Positions 1 through 10,597 of a stretch of DNA of 64,000 nt are shown here, in pieces. The DNA lies in the NCBI GenBank assembly GCA_013368315.1, contig JAACJM010000006.1:62001-126000 (forward strand). Reading direction: 5' to 3'. Positions within the stretch are counted from its first letter, which is position 1. Every line of letters begins with the position of its first letter. The notes under the pieces are model-generated. The model searched no databases, was not told where the DNA came from, and saw nothing but the letters and a program-made list of their open reading frames with translations. Both the position numbers and the translations under genes were made by a program. This stretch comes from Tetrapyrgos nigripes. Its lineage: Eukaryota > Basidiomycota > Agaricomycetes > Agaricales > Campanellaceae.

Positions 1-89
1 AGGATGGGAGGAAGATTTGATACAACGTAAGGATTCATGTTGAGTTGTGAGGTCTATTTGTGAGGTGGGTGTAAGACAGTCTGTTCAAG

Positions 90-534
90 TGTCAAGAACG
101 TTGTCACTTAGCAATAACCACCCAAGTCACACAATGAACCAATAGATTGACAAGTTACAGGCAAGACGGTATAGTGAGAGAGAGAGAGAGAATAAAGAGG
201 ATAAAGAGACAGAGAATAGAGGAATCGTAGGCACAAGTAGAGAATGAGTAGCTGACTATACTCAACACTGCACTGTACTGAGAGCGGAGTGGAGACGAAG
301 TGAACAGACTAAGGAACTAACTACAAGTTCTTTGGTATATATGTAAAAGAAGTGAATTGAGAATAAGTGAATAAGTGAGAATGTCCATGGAGATAAGAAT
401 CAGAGGAGATAAATGATGAATATATCAGATCAAGTGATGGTAACCGTAGACAGAGAAGATGATGGTGGTAAAGATGAGAGGAATGAATAGTAGTCTGTGG
501 AGATAAGAAATGAATAGATTGGCAATTCATGACA
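90..534 (+). mobile_element. Degenerate LTR, same family as the solo LTR at 15702-16186
   Basis: The stretch begins TGTCAAGAAC and ends ATTCATGACA, the same terminal motifs as the 485-bp solo LTR at 15702. It shares internal blocks with it, for example a segment reading 'acagactaaggaacta' here and 'acagactgaggaacta' there, each followed by a TATATAT-type promoter-like motif. The 5-bp flanks (TCAAG and TTGTA) do not match, so this is not a clean solo insertion. It may be one end of a rearranged element. Confidence 0.5.
175..191. repeat. GA microsatellite
   Basis: An uninterrupted run of about eight GA dinucleotides inside the degenerate LTR. Confidence 0.9.
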
Positions 535-914
535 TTGTACATGTGATGGGTCCTTCACTGGAGGCAAATCCCTGTAAATCATCTGCCATACAGAGGTATT
601 ACAGAGAGAAGAATTTTCCAGAGCAATGCTGTAAGACTGCTGTAAGACAAGTTGTATTACAGGGACATTTCAGAGGCCAAATCCCTGTATATCCAGTGCC
701 CTACATAGGGATTACAGCAAACTTACACCAAGCCATTCAACAAGTATTCTGCCTTGGATTACAGAAGTATTACAGAGAGAAGAAATTTTGGGAACAATGC
801 TGTAAGACTGCTGTAAGACAAGTTGGATTACAGGAACATTTCAGAGTGACATGGTGTCACAGTAATACATTAGGTAATACAGCCAAGAAATACAGAAGTA
901 TTTCAGTGTGACAA

Positions 915-2403
915 AAGTGTGCAGGTAGGATCCAGAGTGCGTGCAGGTTGCATCCAGAGTGTGCGCAGGTTGCGTCCAGGGTGCGTGCAGGTTGCGTCCA
1001 GAGTGCGCACAGGTTGCGTCCAGAGTGCGCGCAGGTTGCGTCCAGAGTGCGTGCAGGTTGCGTCCAGAGTGCATGCAGGTTGCGTCCAGGGTGCGCGCAG
1101 GTTATGTCCAGGGTGCGCGCAGGTTACGTCCAGGGTGCACGCAGGTTGCGCCCAGAGTGTGCGCAGGTTGCGTCCAGAGTGCGTGCAGGTTGCGTCCAGG
1201 GTGTGCCCAGGTTGCGTCCAGGGTGTGCCCAGGTTGCGTCCAGGGTGCGTGCAGGTTGCGCCCAGAGTGCGCGCAGGTTGCGTCCAGAGTGCGCGCAGGT
1301 TGCGCCCAGAGTGTGCGCAGGTTGCGTCCAGGGTGCGCACAGGTTGCGTCCAGGGTGCGCGCAGGTTGCGCCCAGACCTTAGGATTCTACAAATGTTATG
1401 TTGAATGAACGCCCAGACTGCGCGCAGGTTGCGTCCAGGGTACGCGCAGGTTGCGCCCAGAGTGCGCACAGGTTGCGTCCAGAGTGCGCGCAGGTTGTGT
1501 CCAGGGTGCGTCCAGAGTGCACGCAGGTTGCGCCCAGAGTGCGCGCAGGTTGGTTCCAGAGTGCGCGCAGGTTGCGTCCAGGGTGCGCGCAGGTTGCGCC
1601 CAGAGTGCGTGCAGGTTGCGCCCAGAGTGCGCGCAGGTTGCGTCCAGGGTGCGCGCAGGTTGCGTCCAGAGTGCGCGCAGGTTGCGTCCAGAGTGCGCGC
1701 AGGTTGCGTCCAGAGTGCACACAGGTTGCGTCCAGAGTGCGCGCAGGTTGGGTCCAGAGTGCACGCAGGTTGCGCCCAGAGTGCACACAGGTTGCGTCCA
1801 GAGTGCACGCAGGTTGCGTCCAGGGTGTGCGCAGGTTGCGTCTGCAGGTTGTGCCCAGGCTGCGCGCAGGTTGCGCCCGGAGTGCGTGCAGGTTGCGCCC
1901 AGAGTGTGCGCAGGTTGCGCCCAGAGTGCACGCAGGTTGCGCCCAGAGTGCGCGCAGGTTGCGCCCAGAGTGCGCGCAGGTTGCGCCCAGAGTGCGTGCA
2001 GGTTGCGTCCAGAGTGCGCGCAGGTTGCATCCAGAGTGCGTGCAGGTTGTGTCCAGGGTGCGCTCAGGTTGCGTCCAGAGTGCGCGCAGGTTGCATCCAG
2101 AGTGCGTGCAGGTTGCGTCCAGGGTGCGCGCAGGTTGCGTCCAGAGTGCGCGCAGGTTGCGCCCAGAGTGCGCGCAGGTTGCGTCCAGGGTGCGCGCAGG
2201 TTGCGTCCAGAGTGCGCGCAGGTTGCGTCCAGGGTGCGCGCAGGTTGCGTCCAGGGTGCGCGCAGGTTGCATCCAGGGTGCGCGCAGGTTGCGTCCAGGG
2301 TGTGCGCAGGTTGCGCCCAGAGTGTGCGCAGGTTGCGTCCCGGGTGTGCGCAGGTTGTGTCCAGAGTGCGCGCAGGTTGCATCCAGGGTGCGCGCAGGTT
2401 GCG
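915..2403 (+). repeat. 22-bp minisatellite array, left half of fold-back 1
   Basis: Roughly 65 tandem copies of a 22-bp unit of the form GCGCGCAGGTTGCGTCCAGA plus GT. The main variants are GAGT/GGGT and CGTCC/CGCCC. The array is interrupted near 1371-1416 by a non-repeat stretch that includes ccttaggattctacaaatg. It does not look protein coding: all reading frames are open, with Arg/Cys/Val-rich translations. Confidence 0.92.
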
Positions 2404-2409
2404 GTTGCG

Positions 2410-3297
2410 TCCGCGCACCCTGGACACAACCTGCACGCACCCTGGGCGCAACCTGCATGCACTCTGGGCACAACCTGTGCGCACTCTGGACGCAACCTGC
2501 GCGCACCCTGGATGCAACCTGCACGCACTCTGGACGCAACCTGCGCGCACTCTGGGTGCAACCTGCGTGCACTCTGGATGCAACCTGCTCGCACCCTGGA
2601 CACAACCTGCGCGCACCCTGGACGCAACCTGCGTGCACTCTGGACGCAACCTGTGCGCACTCTGGGCGCAACCTGCGCGCACCCTGGACGCAACCTGCGC
2701 ACACCCTGGACGCAACCTGCGTGCACTCTGGACACAACCTGCGCGCACCCTGGACGCAACCTGCACGCACCCTGGACGCAACCTGCGCGCACCCTGGACG
2801 CAACCTGCGCACACCCTGGACGCAACCTGCGTGCACTCTGGACACAACCTGCGCGCACCCTGGACGCAACCTGCACGCACCCTGGACGCAACCTGCGCGC
2901 ACTCTGGACGCAACCTGCGCGCACTCTGGACGCAACCTGCGCGCACCCAGGACGCAACCTGCGCGCACTCTGGGCGCAACCTGCGCGCACCCTGGACACA
3001 ACCTGCGCGCACCCTGGGCGCAACCTGCACGCACTCTGGACGCAACTTGCTCGCGCTCTGGGTGCAACCTGTGTGCACTCTGGGCGCAACCTGCGCGCAC
3101 CCTGGACACAACCTGCACTCACCCTGGACGCAACCTGTGCGCACTCTGGACGCAACCTGCGTGCACTCTGGACGCAACCTGCGCGCACCCTGGACACAAC
3201 CTGCGCGCACCCTGGACGCAACCTGCGCGCACCCTGCACGCAACCTGCACGCACCCTGGACGCAACCTGCACGCACTCTGGACGCCACCTGCGCACT
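2410..3297 (-). repeat. 22-bp minisatellite array, inverted right half of fold-back 1
   Basis: About 40 units of the same 22-bp repeat in reverse orientation (GCGCACCCTGGACGCAACCT on the plus strand). The polarity switches at about 2404-2410. On the top strand GCAGGTT is to the left and AACCTGC to the right. Confidence 0.92.
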
Positions 3298-3718
3298 TTT
3301 GTCACACTGAAATACTTCTGTATTTCTTGGCTGTATTACCTAATGTATTACTGTGACACCATGTCACTCTGAAATTTTCCTGTAATCCAACTTGTCTTAC
3401 AGCAGTCTTACAGCATTGCTCCCAAAATTTCTTCTCTCTGTAATACTTCTGTAATCCAAGGCAGAATACTTGTTGAATGGCTTGGTGTAAGTTTGCTGTA
3501 ATCCCTATGTAGGGCACTGGATATACAGGGATTTGGCCTCTGAAATCTCCCTGTCATACAACTTGTCTTACAGCAGTCTTACAGCATTGATCTGGAAAAT
3601 TCTTCTCTCTGTAATACCTCTGTAATACAAGGTGGATTACTTATTGAATGACTTGTTGTAAGGTCACTGTAATACCTCTGTATGGCAGATGATTTACAGG
3701 GATTTGCCTCCAGTGCTT

Positions 3719-4110
3719 GAGGGATGATGGGGAGTATTGCAAGGATCTGTTTGAAGCCATGGCCAGTACCCATGTCAAAGACACCAACAGATGGATGAAA
3801 TTAAGGGACAATTGGGATGAGAAGAAAGGAGACATTGGAATGTATCCACACAGACAGGGGTAGTGATGTGGTATAAATGAGGATGAGATTGAATGGTTGA
3901 CCAAGCAATTTCATTGTTGAATTCATGTGCTGGAGGTCTGGGAACAAGAGGGAGAAACTCTGTGGCTTTAGCAGATGAGAGAGGGATAGAATACTCATCA
4001 ATAGACCAAAGCAATTCCCCTGTGTACTTGGGTTGTAAACCCAAAACTCCATCATCTGTGTCCTTGATAATCCCATAAGAAGTCAAACCCAACTGCTGCA
4101 TAGGAGATCC
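3719..4110 (-). pseudogene. Fragment of a transposon-associated fungal protein gene, cut by fold-back 1
   Basis: Reading the minus strand from about 4101, one frame gives a plausible protein containing FLPLVPRPPAHEFN, then SHPNCPLISSICW and, after a frame change, WPWLQTDPCNTPHH. A 'SHPN.P...S...L..GFWPW' pattern is common near the start of transposon-associated agaricomycete proteins; I recognise it from memory, not from a search. The fragment stops at the right end of the fold-back element and has no clear start or continuation on the far side. Frame changes suggest decay. Confidence 0.35.
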
Positions 4111-4339
4111 AGATAAATCATGAGAATACTGGTGGTGAGCTCATTGTCATTGAGAAGGAGAGGAGGGTATAACTTGGTCTTCTGGCATTCACATTTGCCA
4201 GAACGAGGGAGAGTAGCATGTGAAGGGTTACACATAGCAACGATGGAGTGTGAGGGGGTGGAATTAGTGGGTGAGGTACAATGGTTGACAAAATGTCAAG
4301 GAGGAGTGAGAAAAAAGACAAGAAATCAAAGGAAAAATG

Positions 4340-4505
4340 GTCTGAGCATCCTCAGAGAGTGAGACAACAAGAGTAAGGACATTTGACCTCACTGCTTTGA
4401 TATATACTTGTTGTATCAAACATGTAGCACAGTTTTGATCCTTGAAATGTGAAAACTGCCAGAAAAGAAACTCGGAGTCCATTCTGATCCATCATTGTTC
4501 CACTG
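4340..4505 (-). repeat. Dispersed repeat, split from its flank by a solo LTR (partner at 6140-6321)
   Basis: About 165 bp here align with 6140-6321, both containing blocks such as 'gaaactc.gagtccattc.gatccat'. On the minus strand both encode an M-D-S-E-F-x-F-W-Q-F peptide, which could be the start of a transposon gene. This copy ends at the CACTG target duplication of the solo LTR. Its flank resumes at 5139, where 'ctgctcaattagactatatt' matches the partner. Confidence 0.6.
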
Positions 4506-5138
4506 TGTTAAGTCCAGGTGGATCCTAGCGTTAGGAAACACGTTGGACCCGAGCGGAAGTCTTGTTGGAGTTTTTAGGAAAGGATGAAGACGGACCCGGG
4601 CAGAACCGGTAGTCTTTGAGAATGAAGTATAGGGAAGACACGGAATGGAATCCGTTAGGATGGTACTTTGTTGTCTGAAGTCAGATGAAGTTAAGAGACC
4701 AGCTAATTCGATTTTAGACTTAAGCTATCTACTACAAAGTTGCTAGCTTAAGTACTACTTCGGAAACTATCGGAATGAATAGGAGTAAGATAGGAATGGT
4801 TCGGAAATGAAGGAAAAGCACATGGTGCTATTGGAGATGGATGGAGTACTGCAGAACAAAGTGGAAACAAAGTGGAAACGAGGTGGAACGGATTGGAGAT
4901 GAAGTAGAGTAGCTTTGGAGATTAGATACGAGCTATCCGGTAGTTATCTGAAATGAATCACGAGTTCCCGGATGGGATCTGTGTGTGGAGATTAATAGTG
5001 GAGCTCGGATATGAAATCGGAAATGAATGATCAGAAAGTATTCGGGATGGAAGGGAATGAAGTTCAAAATAAAAGGAAAAGAAGTTCGGAAAAGAATCGG
5101 ATACGATCGGAAAGATATACGGAAGCATAGATATTACA
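4506..5138 (+). mobile_element. Solo LTR, 633 bp, with 5-bp TSD
   Basis: The segment starts TGTTAAGTCC and ends GATATTACA (TG...CA). It is flanked by CACTG direct repeats at 4501-4505 and 5139-5143. The related sequence at 6310-6340 shows the uninterrupted site (ccactgcacgattagactat), which supports a single insertion. No internal domain or second LTR is present, as expected after LTR-LTR recombination. The strand is arbitrary. Confidence 0.85.
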
Positions 5139-5143
5139 CACTG

Positions 5144-6138
5144 CTCAATTAGACTATATTAAAGATTACTCTTTAACCACAAAAAATTGTGGCTGAAACA
5201 CCATTTGGTCAATTAAAAATAGTATTTGATTATCACTTCCCTTTAAAAACAAGAAATGTTCCATTAAGTGAATAGAAGTTATTTATACAAGAATTTGCAT
5301 ATATTTGTGCATAATATCAGTTAAAATCAATGAAAATATAGCTGTTTCCGCATTTTTTGTTCTATCTAATCGCTTGATACACTCGTCCATCTGGAATGGG
5401 TCAAGCAACTTAAACTTGCTCACACAGAGGTTTAGCTGAGACACGACCCCACCAATAAACATGACGGGGCCCGAGTGGGAATTTTTGACGACGGACGCTA
5501 AGGAGTACAGCCAGGCATGTAACTAAGTACTATGAGAGATAATAAGAAATTGAGTAAATAGACAATGCATGAGTGCTTCCTCCCAGTTTGTTTATGATGT
5601 CAGGGTGAAAAACCTGGCCCCTATTCAGGCGTAACCGCACTGTGCCTATCAAGGTCTTAGCTGGGCTCAGGTAAAAACCCACGCCGCATGGGGAGTGACC
5701 CCACCACACCAACATCACTGAAAGATCCTGCATGTCGGGTGGGAGAAATGAGGTGGGAGAAATGAAAAGAAATATGAGGCCATGATAATTAAGGAATCAT
5801 GATGAATGGAATGGAGTATGTCAACCTTCCCGTGAGGAGAGAAGTAAGATGATATCTGAAGGCCACATAGTTAGTGAGGGTTAGGGATAAATTGAATAAT
5901 ACCTCGTGCGAGGCAAGGACAGGTGGGAGGACCTCATGGAGGTGGTAGAGGGGTGGAGGAGCCCTCCAATCTATCTGAGTATAGATGGAGGGAAGGAACC
6001 TTGATCTCACCACCTTCGTCAAGGTGGATCACAGATGTGCAAGGAGGATTGGAGCCTTGTAGATGTACAAGGAAGGCAGTGTAGGTGGTGGATTGGGGGG
6101 GTGGGTAAGAAAGAAAAAGATAGGAAAGGATAGAGAAT
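5144..6138. other. Intergenic; one unrecognised coding-like stretch
   Basis: 5144-5370 is AT-rich and featureless. On the minus strand, 5530-5733 encodes 67 aa with a protein-like composition (containing CGVGFYLSPAKTLIG), but I recognise no family, promoter or introns. The rest, to 6138, holds nothing I can support. Confidence 0.4.
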
Positions 6139-6139
6139 G

Positions 6140-6321
6140 ATCCGAGTGTCCTCGGAGTGCAAAACAATGAGAGTGAGGACGTTCAACCTCGCTGCTTGTA
6201 GATATATCGTCGTGTGAAACAAGTAGCGCAGTTTGATCATTGAAACGCAATATGATACGTTCCTCCCAAAACTGCCAGAAATGAAACTCAGAGTCCATTC
6301 CGATCCATCGTCGTTCCACTG
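6140..6321 (-). repeat. Dispersed repeat, intact copy (partner at 4340-4505)
   Basis: This copy aligns with 4340-4505 and then continues into 'ccactgcacgattagactatatt' without interruption. It therefore shows the empty site for the solo LTR. The minus-strand peptide reads MERRWIGMDSEFHFWQF; its function is unknown. Confidence 0.6.
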
Positions 6322-6450
6322 CACGATTAGACTATATTAAATATATATCTTTAACCACGATTTACCAAATATTTCATTGTTATAAATACTTATAAATACT
6401 TATAACATTGTAGAGCTATATTTTTGAATCATAGAATGCATAAAACTGTA

Positions 6451-6639
6451 CCATTTTGAATAGATGGAATGGTCACAGGTCACTGAGGCCATTTTCCAAG
6501 GAAAAATCTGTGACCATGAAAAAATTCGTCCAAAAAATTCCAATTTTGACCTTGGTCACACCTAAATTTGGAATTTTTCCAGGTCCCTGATGGAAAAAAA
6601 TGTCACAGTTCACAATGCCTTTCCATCTATTCGAAATGG
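6451..6639. mobile_element. Short MITE with TA target site (Tc1/mariner-like)
   Basis: CCATTTTGAATAGATGGAA at the left end is matched by TTCCATCTATTCGAAATGG at the right end: inverted repeats with one mismatch over 19 bp, bounded by TA dinucleotides (6449-6450 and 6640-6641). The length is about 189 bp with no coding capacity. The interior also holds a weaker internal symmetry (gtcacag / ctgtgac). Confidence 0.55.
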
Positions 6640-6641
6640 TA

Positions 6642-7268
6642 TGGATATCTGCTGGTCAGATGGCATGGATGCAGATATTCACGGCACCGGTTTTTGGTGG
6701 ATACAGATTTGACTTTTTAAAATCAAAAATCTGGCCGGATCAGATGTCGGATATCTGCAGATGCATCTGTGTCATGCCTTACATTGACTAGGACTCATGA
6801 GAGTTAGCCTCAAGAGTCTGCAGTACCCCCACCACTGTGGAGCCCTGTGGTGTCATGAGGACTCTTGAAGGCCTAGATCTCGTTGTCCATGAGGTGAGGC
6901 AGATGACCAATGACATAGGTCAGGTGGCCAGATACTACTGGCATTGGGACAGTTAAATGGGATGAAAGAGAGGTAAGGCACCAGAGGCATGACACTTGTT
7001 AGGCATCAGGACAGCATTGTAGTGTAGTACCAAGATGTCATGTATTATCTAAGCTAATTTAATACAATGAGTACAGCTATGATAGAATGTACAGGTAATA
7101 TATAACCATCACAGTAAAGTTGTATATCCTACAGAACAATATCCAGTTCTATCTGCTCTCCAAGCTACTCGCATCTCAGCTCAACAAGTTCTCTACTTTT
7201 TGTTACTTTCAGTGAGCACTACTGATTATTTACCCTATGCTGAATAGTTGCTGCTTCAATACCCATAG
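6642..7268. other. Intergenic, nothing recognised
   Basis: I see no gene, RNA or repeat I can support, apart from several GGATATCTGC/GCAGATATTC-like words at 6640-6770. Confidence 0.5.
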
Positions 7269-7538
7269 TCTAGTGGAGGGACCCAGGTGCAGTGAGGAAC
7301 AATGGAGAAAGCAGGGAAGAAGGTTCACCCCCACGCTGCCTACGCTGCTTTGGTTACACATCAGTCCAAAGAAGCTGTGAATGACGTCATGATGGTCATG
7401 ACCATGATTCTAGATGAGCACTTGACAAGCGCCAATGAACAGGGGTGGGAGTTTGAACCTGTGGAAAAGTTGGGTCCTTGGGAGGTTGCTTTGCAACAAC
7501 ATAAATTAACTCAGCCTTTAAGAGGCCTCATAATCATC
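7269..7538 (-). repeat. SINE-like dispersed repeat, copy 1
   Basis: Read on the minus strand, this begins gattatgaggcctcttaaag and runs through a B-box-like GGTTCAAACTCC to cactgcacctgggtccctcc. It matches 22935-23165 across most of its length and 23187-23290 in part. The plus-strand ORF over it (7302-7541) is a by-product: the same peptide pattern, EQGWEFEPVEKL, recurs at the 22.9-kb copy. A pol III-derived SINE is my inference from the B-box-like motif and dispersed copies. Confidence 0.5.
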
Positions 7539-7859
7539 TAATGCATCCACAGGATGCAGTGGACATGGCCAATGAACAAAGATTTGATGGTTGCAGAAGA
7601 GGAGTTCTGAGACAACACCGAGGACAAAGTTTGTCGACAATTCTTGCACAAAAAGGACGTGAGAGGCAATAATTACAAACTGAGGGCTGTACATCAACGA
7701 GCCAATATCTCATTGCAACAATTGAACCAGTGTTCAGAAGATTATATTTTTAGCATCGTGAAATCGACTATGAAGAAGAGCTTTGGAGGATATGCTGGTA
7801 CCCACTGGTGACATAAAATCTTTCAATGTAATCTACACCATATTGTCAAATATTCATAG

Positions 7860-8627
7860 CTAATATATCCCAGGAAACAGTCTCGAAGGCACCACAGCTC
7901 GCCACTCCTGCCACTCCTTTTCAAAATTCTTCTTCAAAAGTTCATCCTCTTTCAATATCCGCAATGTCAGCATTATAATCATCATAAGCCACCAAATGGA
8001 CCATAAGCACGTAATAATCCATCCTGCAAAGGTCTTGAGCAGTAAACCCTGATCAAGCCAAGATCCATCCGAAGTCCACATGAGAATCACTCCAGCTGTA
8101 TAGAAATATGTCGCTGAATAGCTAGGATGTCGAACGATGCTGTAAGGTCCTGTGGTGACCAATGTATGGTTGTTGAGGAAAGCCACCTCGAAGGTAAAAT
8201 TTCGACCCATTTCTTGATAGCATCTGCGCCGTATATAGCCGGCAAAGACTATGAGAAGTGCACCAATGTAGAATGCCAGGGGCTTTGCCAATAACTGTGG
8301 AGAAGATGTTGACATCGGTAACATGGAAATCTTTTTGAGAACTGGGATGTCAAAGATGGCCGCAACGATTGACAAAGACTCTAGAAACGAGACAGCTACT
8401 GGGAAGCTCTGGAGTGAAGAGAATGAGCGGTCAGATGATGACTGTTTGAAACCATAACTGTTATTTCAACTGACTTTTGTGATGTACGCAGCTTTGCTGC
8501 CTATCCATTTGATATTTGCGGATCCAGAGACTTCAGACTTTTGTGGTACAGGGTTAGGTGGTGTCATGGTCACCCACGCTCCAATGCCGGAGAACATAGC
8601 ACAGAAGAGGTTTACAAGGGGCAACAT
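7860..8627 (-). CDS. Protein-S-isoprenylcysteine O-methyltransferase (ICMT/Ste14-like), 2 exons
   Basis: The inferred join is 8627-8475 and 8408-7860 on the minus strand, with a 66-bp GT-AG intron and phase 0. The product is 233 aa, close to the usual fungal ICMT length. The family methylates the C-terminal prenylcysteine of CaaX proteins (Ras and Rho GTPases, mating pheromones) in the ER membrane, using SAM. The C-terminal domain shows GPYSIVRHPSYSATYFY, holding the RHPSY signature, and RILKEDELLKKNF with the conserved acidic residues, followed by EWQEW. Several hydrophobic segments fit a multi-span membrane protein, and the N-terminus (MLPLVNLFCAMFSGI, then MTPPNP) is typical of agaricomycete homologues. 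The start chosen is the first in-frame ATG giving a hydrophobic first helix. No disabling change is visible. Confidence 0.85.
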
Positions 8628-10179
8628 AGTGATGTAGAGGACAGCGGCAGTGGTTTCTGAGACTGTAACCCTTATAACTCACTGGGCCGTTTTAGCCACG
8701 GCAAGTTCCATGGAATTCTTTTGCATGAAGTTGGCATCTGTCGATTCTTGGATCCTAAATAGAATCTTCCAGTGATAATCAAAAAATGATTCTGCAATGA
8801 AATGTGGAATTTGTAAATCGTGCCTTGTGATCTGACCCACTCAGCCCTAGCTCTGGCCACGCCGCATTCATCTCCACAGGCACCCCACAGTGCAGGTAGT
8901 TTTGAGGGTTGAGCCAACCTATATACCTGTAGCTGTGGAGTAAGAATTATGGTGTGTTATGAAGTTACAAGTAGGGCCTACTGGACCCACTACCTGAAAT
9001 CAAGATTTATCATGTATCCACCTTGTTTTGAAAAGGAAGCTCATACAGGTGCAGATAATTTCAATATTGCTATGGGATGAAGACCTGTGCGCTGCTTGAT
9101 ACATTGAATGAACGAAATTTGGAAGCGGAGCTACTTGTAATGTACAGTGAGCAAAAATAGGAGTTCCATGGAGTTCTGTTACAAAGACCAATTTATCCAC
9201 TCGACAGATAGTTCTGTTCGGCAGCACTAGGACACACGCTAAGACGTCCTGAGCGTCCGGACGGATTGTATGATTTTGTCCTAGCCTTATATGGTAGTCC
9301 GGTGATTCCGTGCATGACAATTGTCTGAGAGGGAGTAAAATTATACCTTGAACGTGGAGTTTTGACATGCTCGGAGACCTTACCAAAGAAATGATCTAGT
9401 GGCGGCCAGGGAATGTAAAAGGGTAACAGAAAAGAAACCAGGGACATGAGCTCGAGCAGGTCATATGACTGGGGGGTATGGCCGCAAGTGGCAAGAGCCA
9501 AACCTTTCTTTGGGACGAGAAGGATATACATATGTGAGTGGGATGAGGATTATATGCAAACAGATAAAGAAGTTGTATTTGTACGAAGTTACAATTAAAC
9601 ATTCGTAAAGTAACAGTACCTGAGATGCATAGAAAAGATGTACTTATTTTGAGATAGTAAATGTTGAGGCAGAAGAAGATGCAGAAGTCTTTGACTTTTT
9701 GGACTTGGTAGGGGAGCTTGTGATTGATTCTTGATCTACGGACTAGGAGCTGAGTCTTCGCCAGTGTATTGACTGTAATTTCGGCATGAAGCAGAGTTGA
9801 CGGTGGCGGCAGACACATCATGAGTGGGCTCGGATCCTGCGAGAGAATGCATAGATTACAGGAGGCATATTGTCCAGAGGAGTCTAGAGTCGATTGCGCT
9901 AACACTCGATTAGCTATAGCTTCTTGTGCCCTGAGCACCGCCGCCACTGTCCGGACGAGAACGGCACATGATTCCAAGCCTGCCACAGCTTATGCAATCG
10001 TCGGGTGGTCGGGATCCCGACGCCACTGGTATAGGCTTGCCGAATATTCGGCAAGTTTAAACTCCGTCGAACAACTGTACAGTTATAGTCACATGTACCG
10101 CTTGCTCTCAAACCCCATACGCGTTCCCGCGTCGTTTTTTCGTTGCTGCGCTTTCTTCAGGATTGTATTTTAAGTTAGG
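8628..10179. other. Intergenic, nothing firmly recognised
   Basis: This 1.5-kb stretch has only short overlapping open frames on the minus strand (9000-9530 and 9396-9986) without recognisable motifs. I cannot support a gene here. Confidence 0.5.
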
Positions 10180-10597
10180 GTGCGACATGTTCTTCACGAG
10201 TATGATTTGGCTGATCTGCTTGTTTTTCATTACATCATCATCCCAGGGCCTCGGCAGAGTTTTTCACAAATGAACGGTGGTTGGGAGGTATGAGGAAGCA
10301 TGATGTATATGGTGGTGTACGAACGGTAAATGGACAGCAGACAGATGGTGCCCATTTGCTGCATAGGTACCCTGTCTACCCCCCTGAATTTGAAGTAATT
10401 ACTGATATATCGTGAGTATCATTTTCTCGATTTTCTCGAAGGACCATAATTGTTTTCTTGGTATGTACATTACCATTGCCTCAAGATTGAAGTCAGGCAC
10501 TGATTCTCTTTGACAGGAGGGATCGAAACTGTATGCTGACGGCTGGAGAGATTGGAATATTTTGGAAAGGATATGGGTTACAGAGTTAGACAGTAAG
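10180..10597 (+). pseudogene. Coding-like remnant of unknown family, frameshifted
   Basis: Plus-strand frames give VLHEYDLADLLVFHYII, then PGPRQSFSQMNGGW. A frame change leads to VYGGVRTVNGQQTDGAHLL and YPVYPPEFEVITDI, then a possible GTGAGT donor (10411) and a CAG acceptor near 10517. The protein-like composition across adjacent frames suggests one decayed gene, but I do not recognise the family. It ends before fold-back 2. Confidence 0.3.

Larger units (their letters stand above)
556..3715. mobile_element. Fold-back element copy 1 (CACTG termini, 3-bp TSD, inverted minisatellite core)
   Basis: The left end reads CACTGGAGGCAAATCCCTG and the right end is its reverse complement. The element is flanked by the 3-bp direct repeat CTT (553-555 and 3716-3718). 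Inverted arms of about 350-410 bp (556-910 and about 3300-3715) carry many CTGTAA/TTACAG motifs. The core is a 22-bp minisatellite in two opposed arrays. CACTG termini with a 3-bp target duplication are the signature of the CACTA (EnSpm) superfamily, so this is most likely a non-autonomous CACTA-type element. The long ORFs across the core arise because the 22-bp unit has no stop codon in any frame. No transposase gene is present. The left arm lacks a segment of about 58 bp that the right arm keeps. Confidence 0.85.

Noticed and set aside
915..2403. CRISPR-like array
   Set aside because: The repeats are directly adjacent 22-bp units with no unique spacers, in a eukaryotic repeat element.
903..3372. 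Very long overlapping ORFs (up to 655 codons) on both strands across the minisatellite
   Set aside because: They follow from a 22-bp unit without stops in any frame, cross the array centre in all frames, and start or end at array edges. There is no codon bias, splice structure or recognisable domain.
7302..7541. Gene for a 79-aa protein (EQGWEFEPVEKL-containing)
   Set aside because: The same peptide pattern appears on the opposite strand of another repeat copy at 22.9 kb; it is a translation of the SINE-like repeat.
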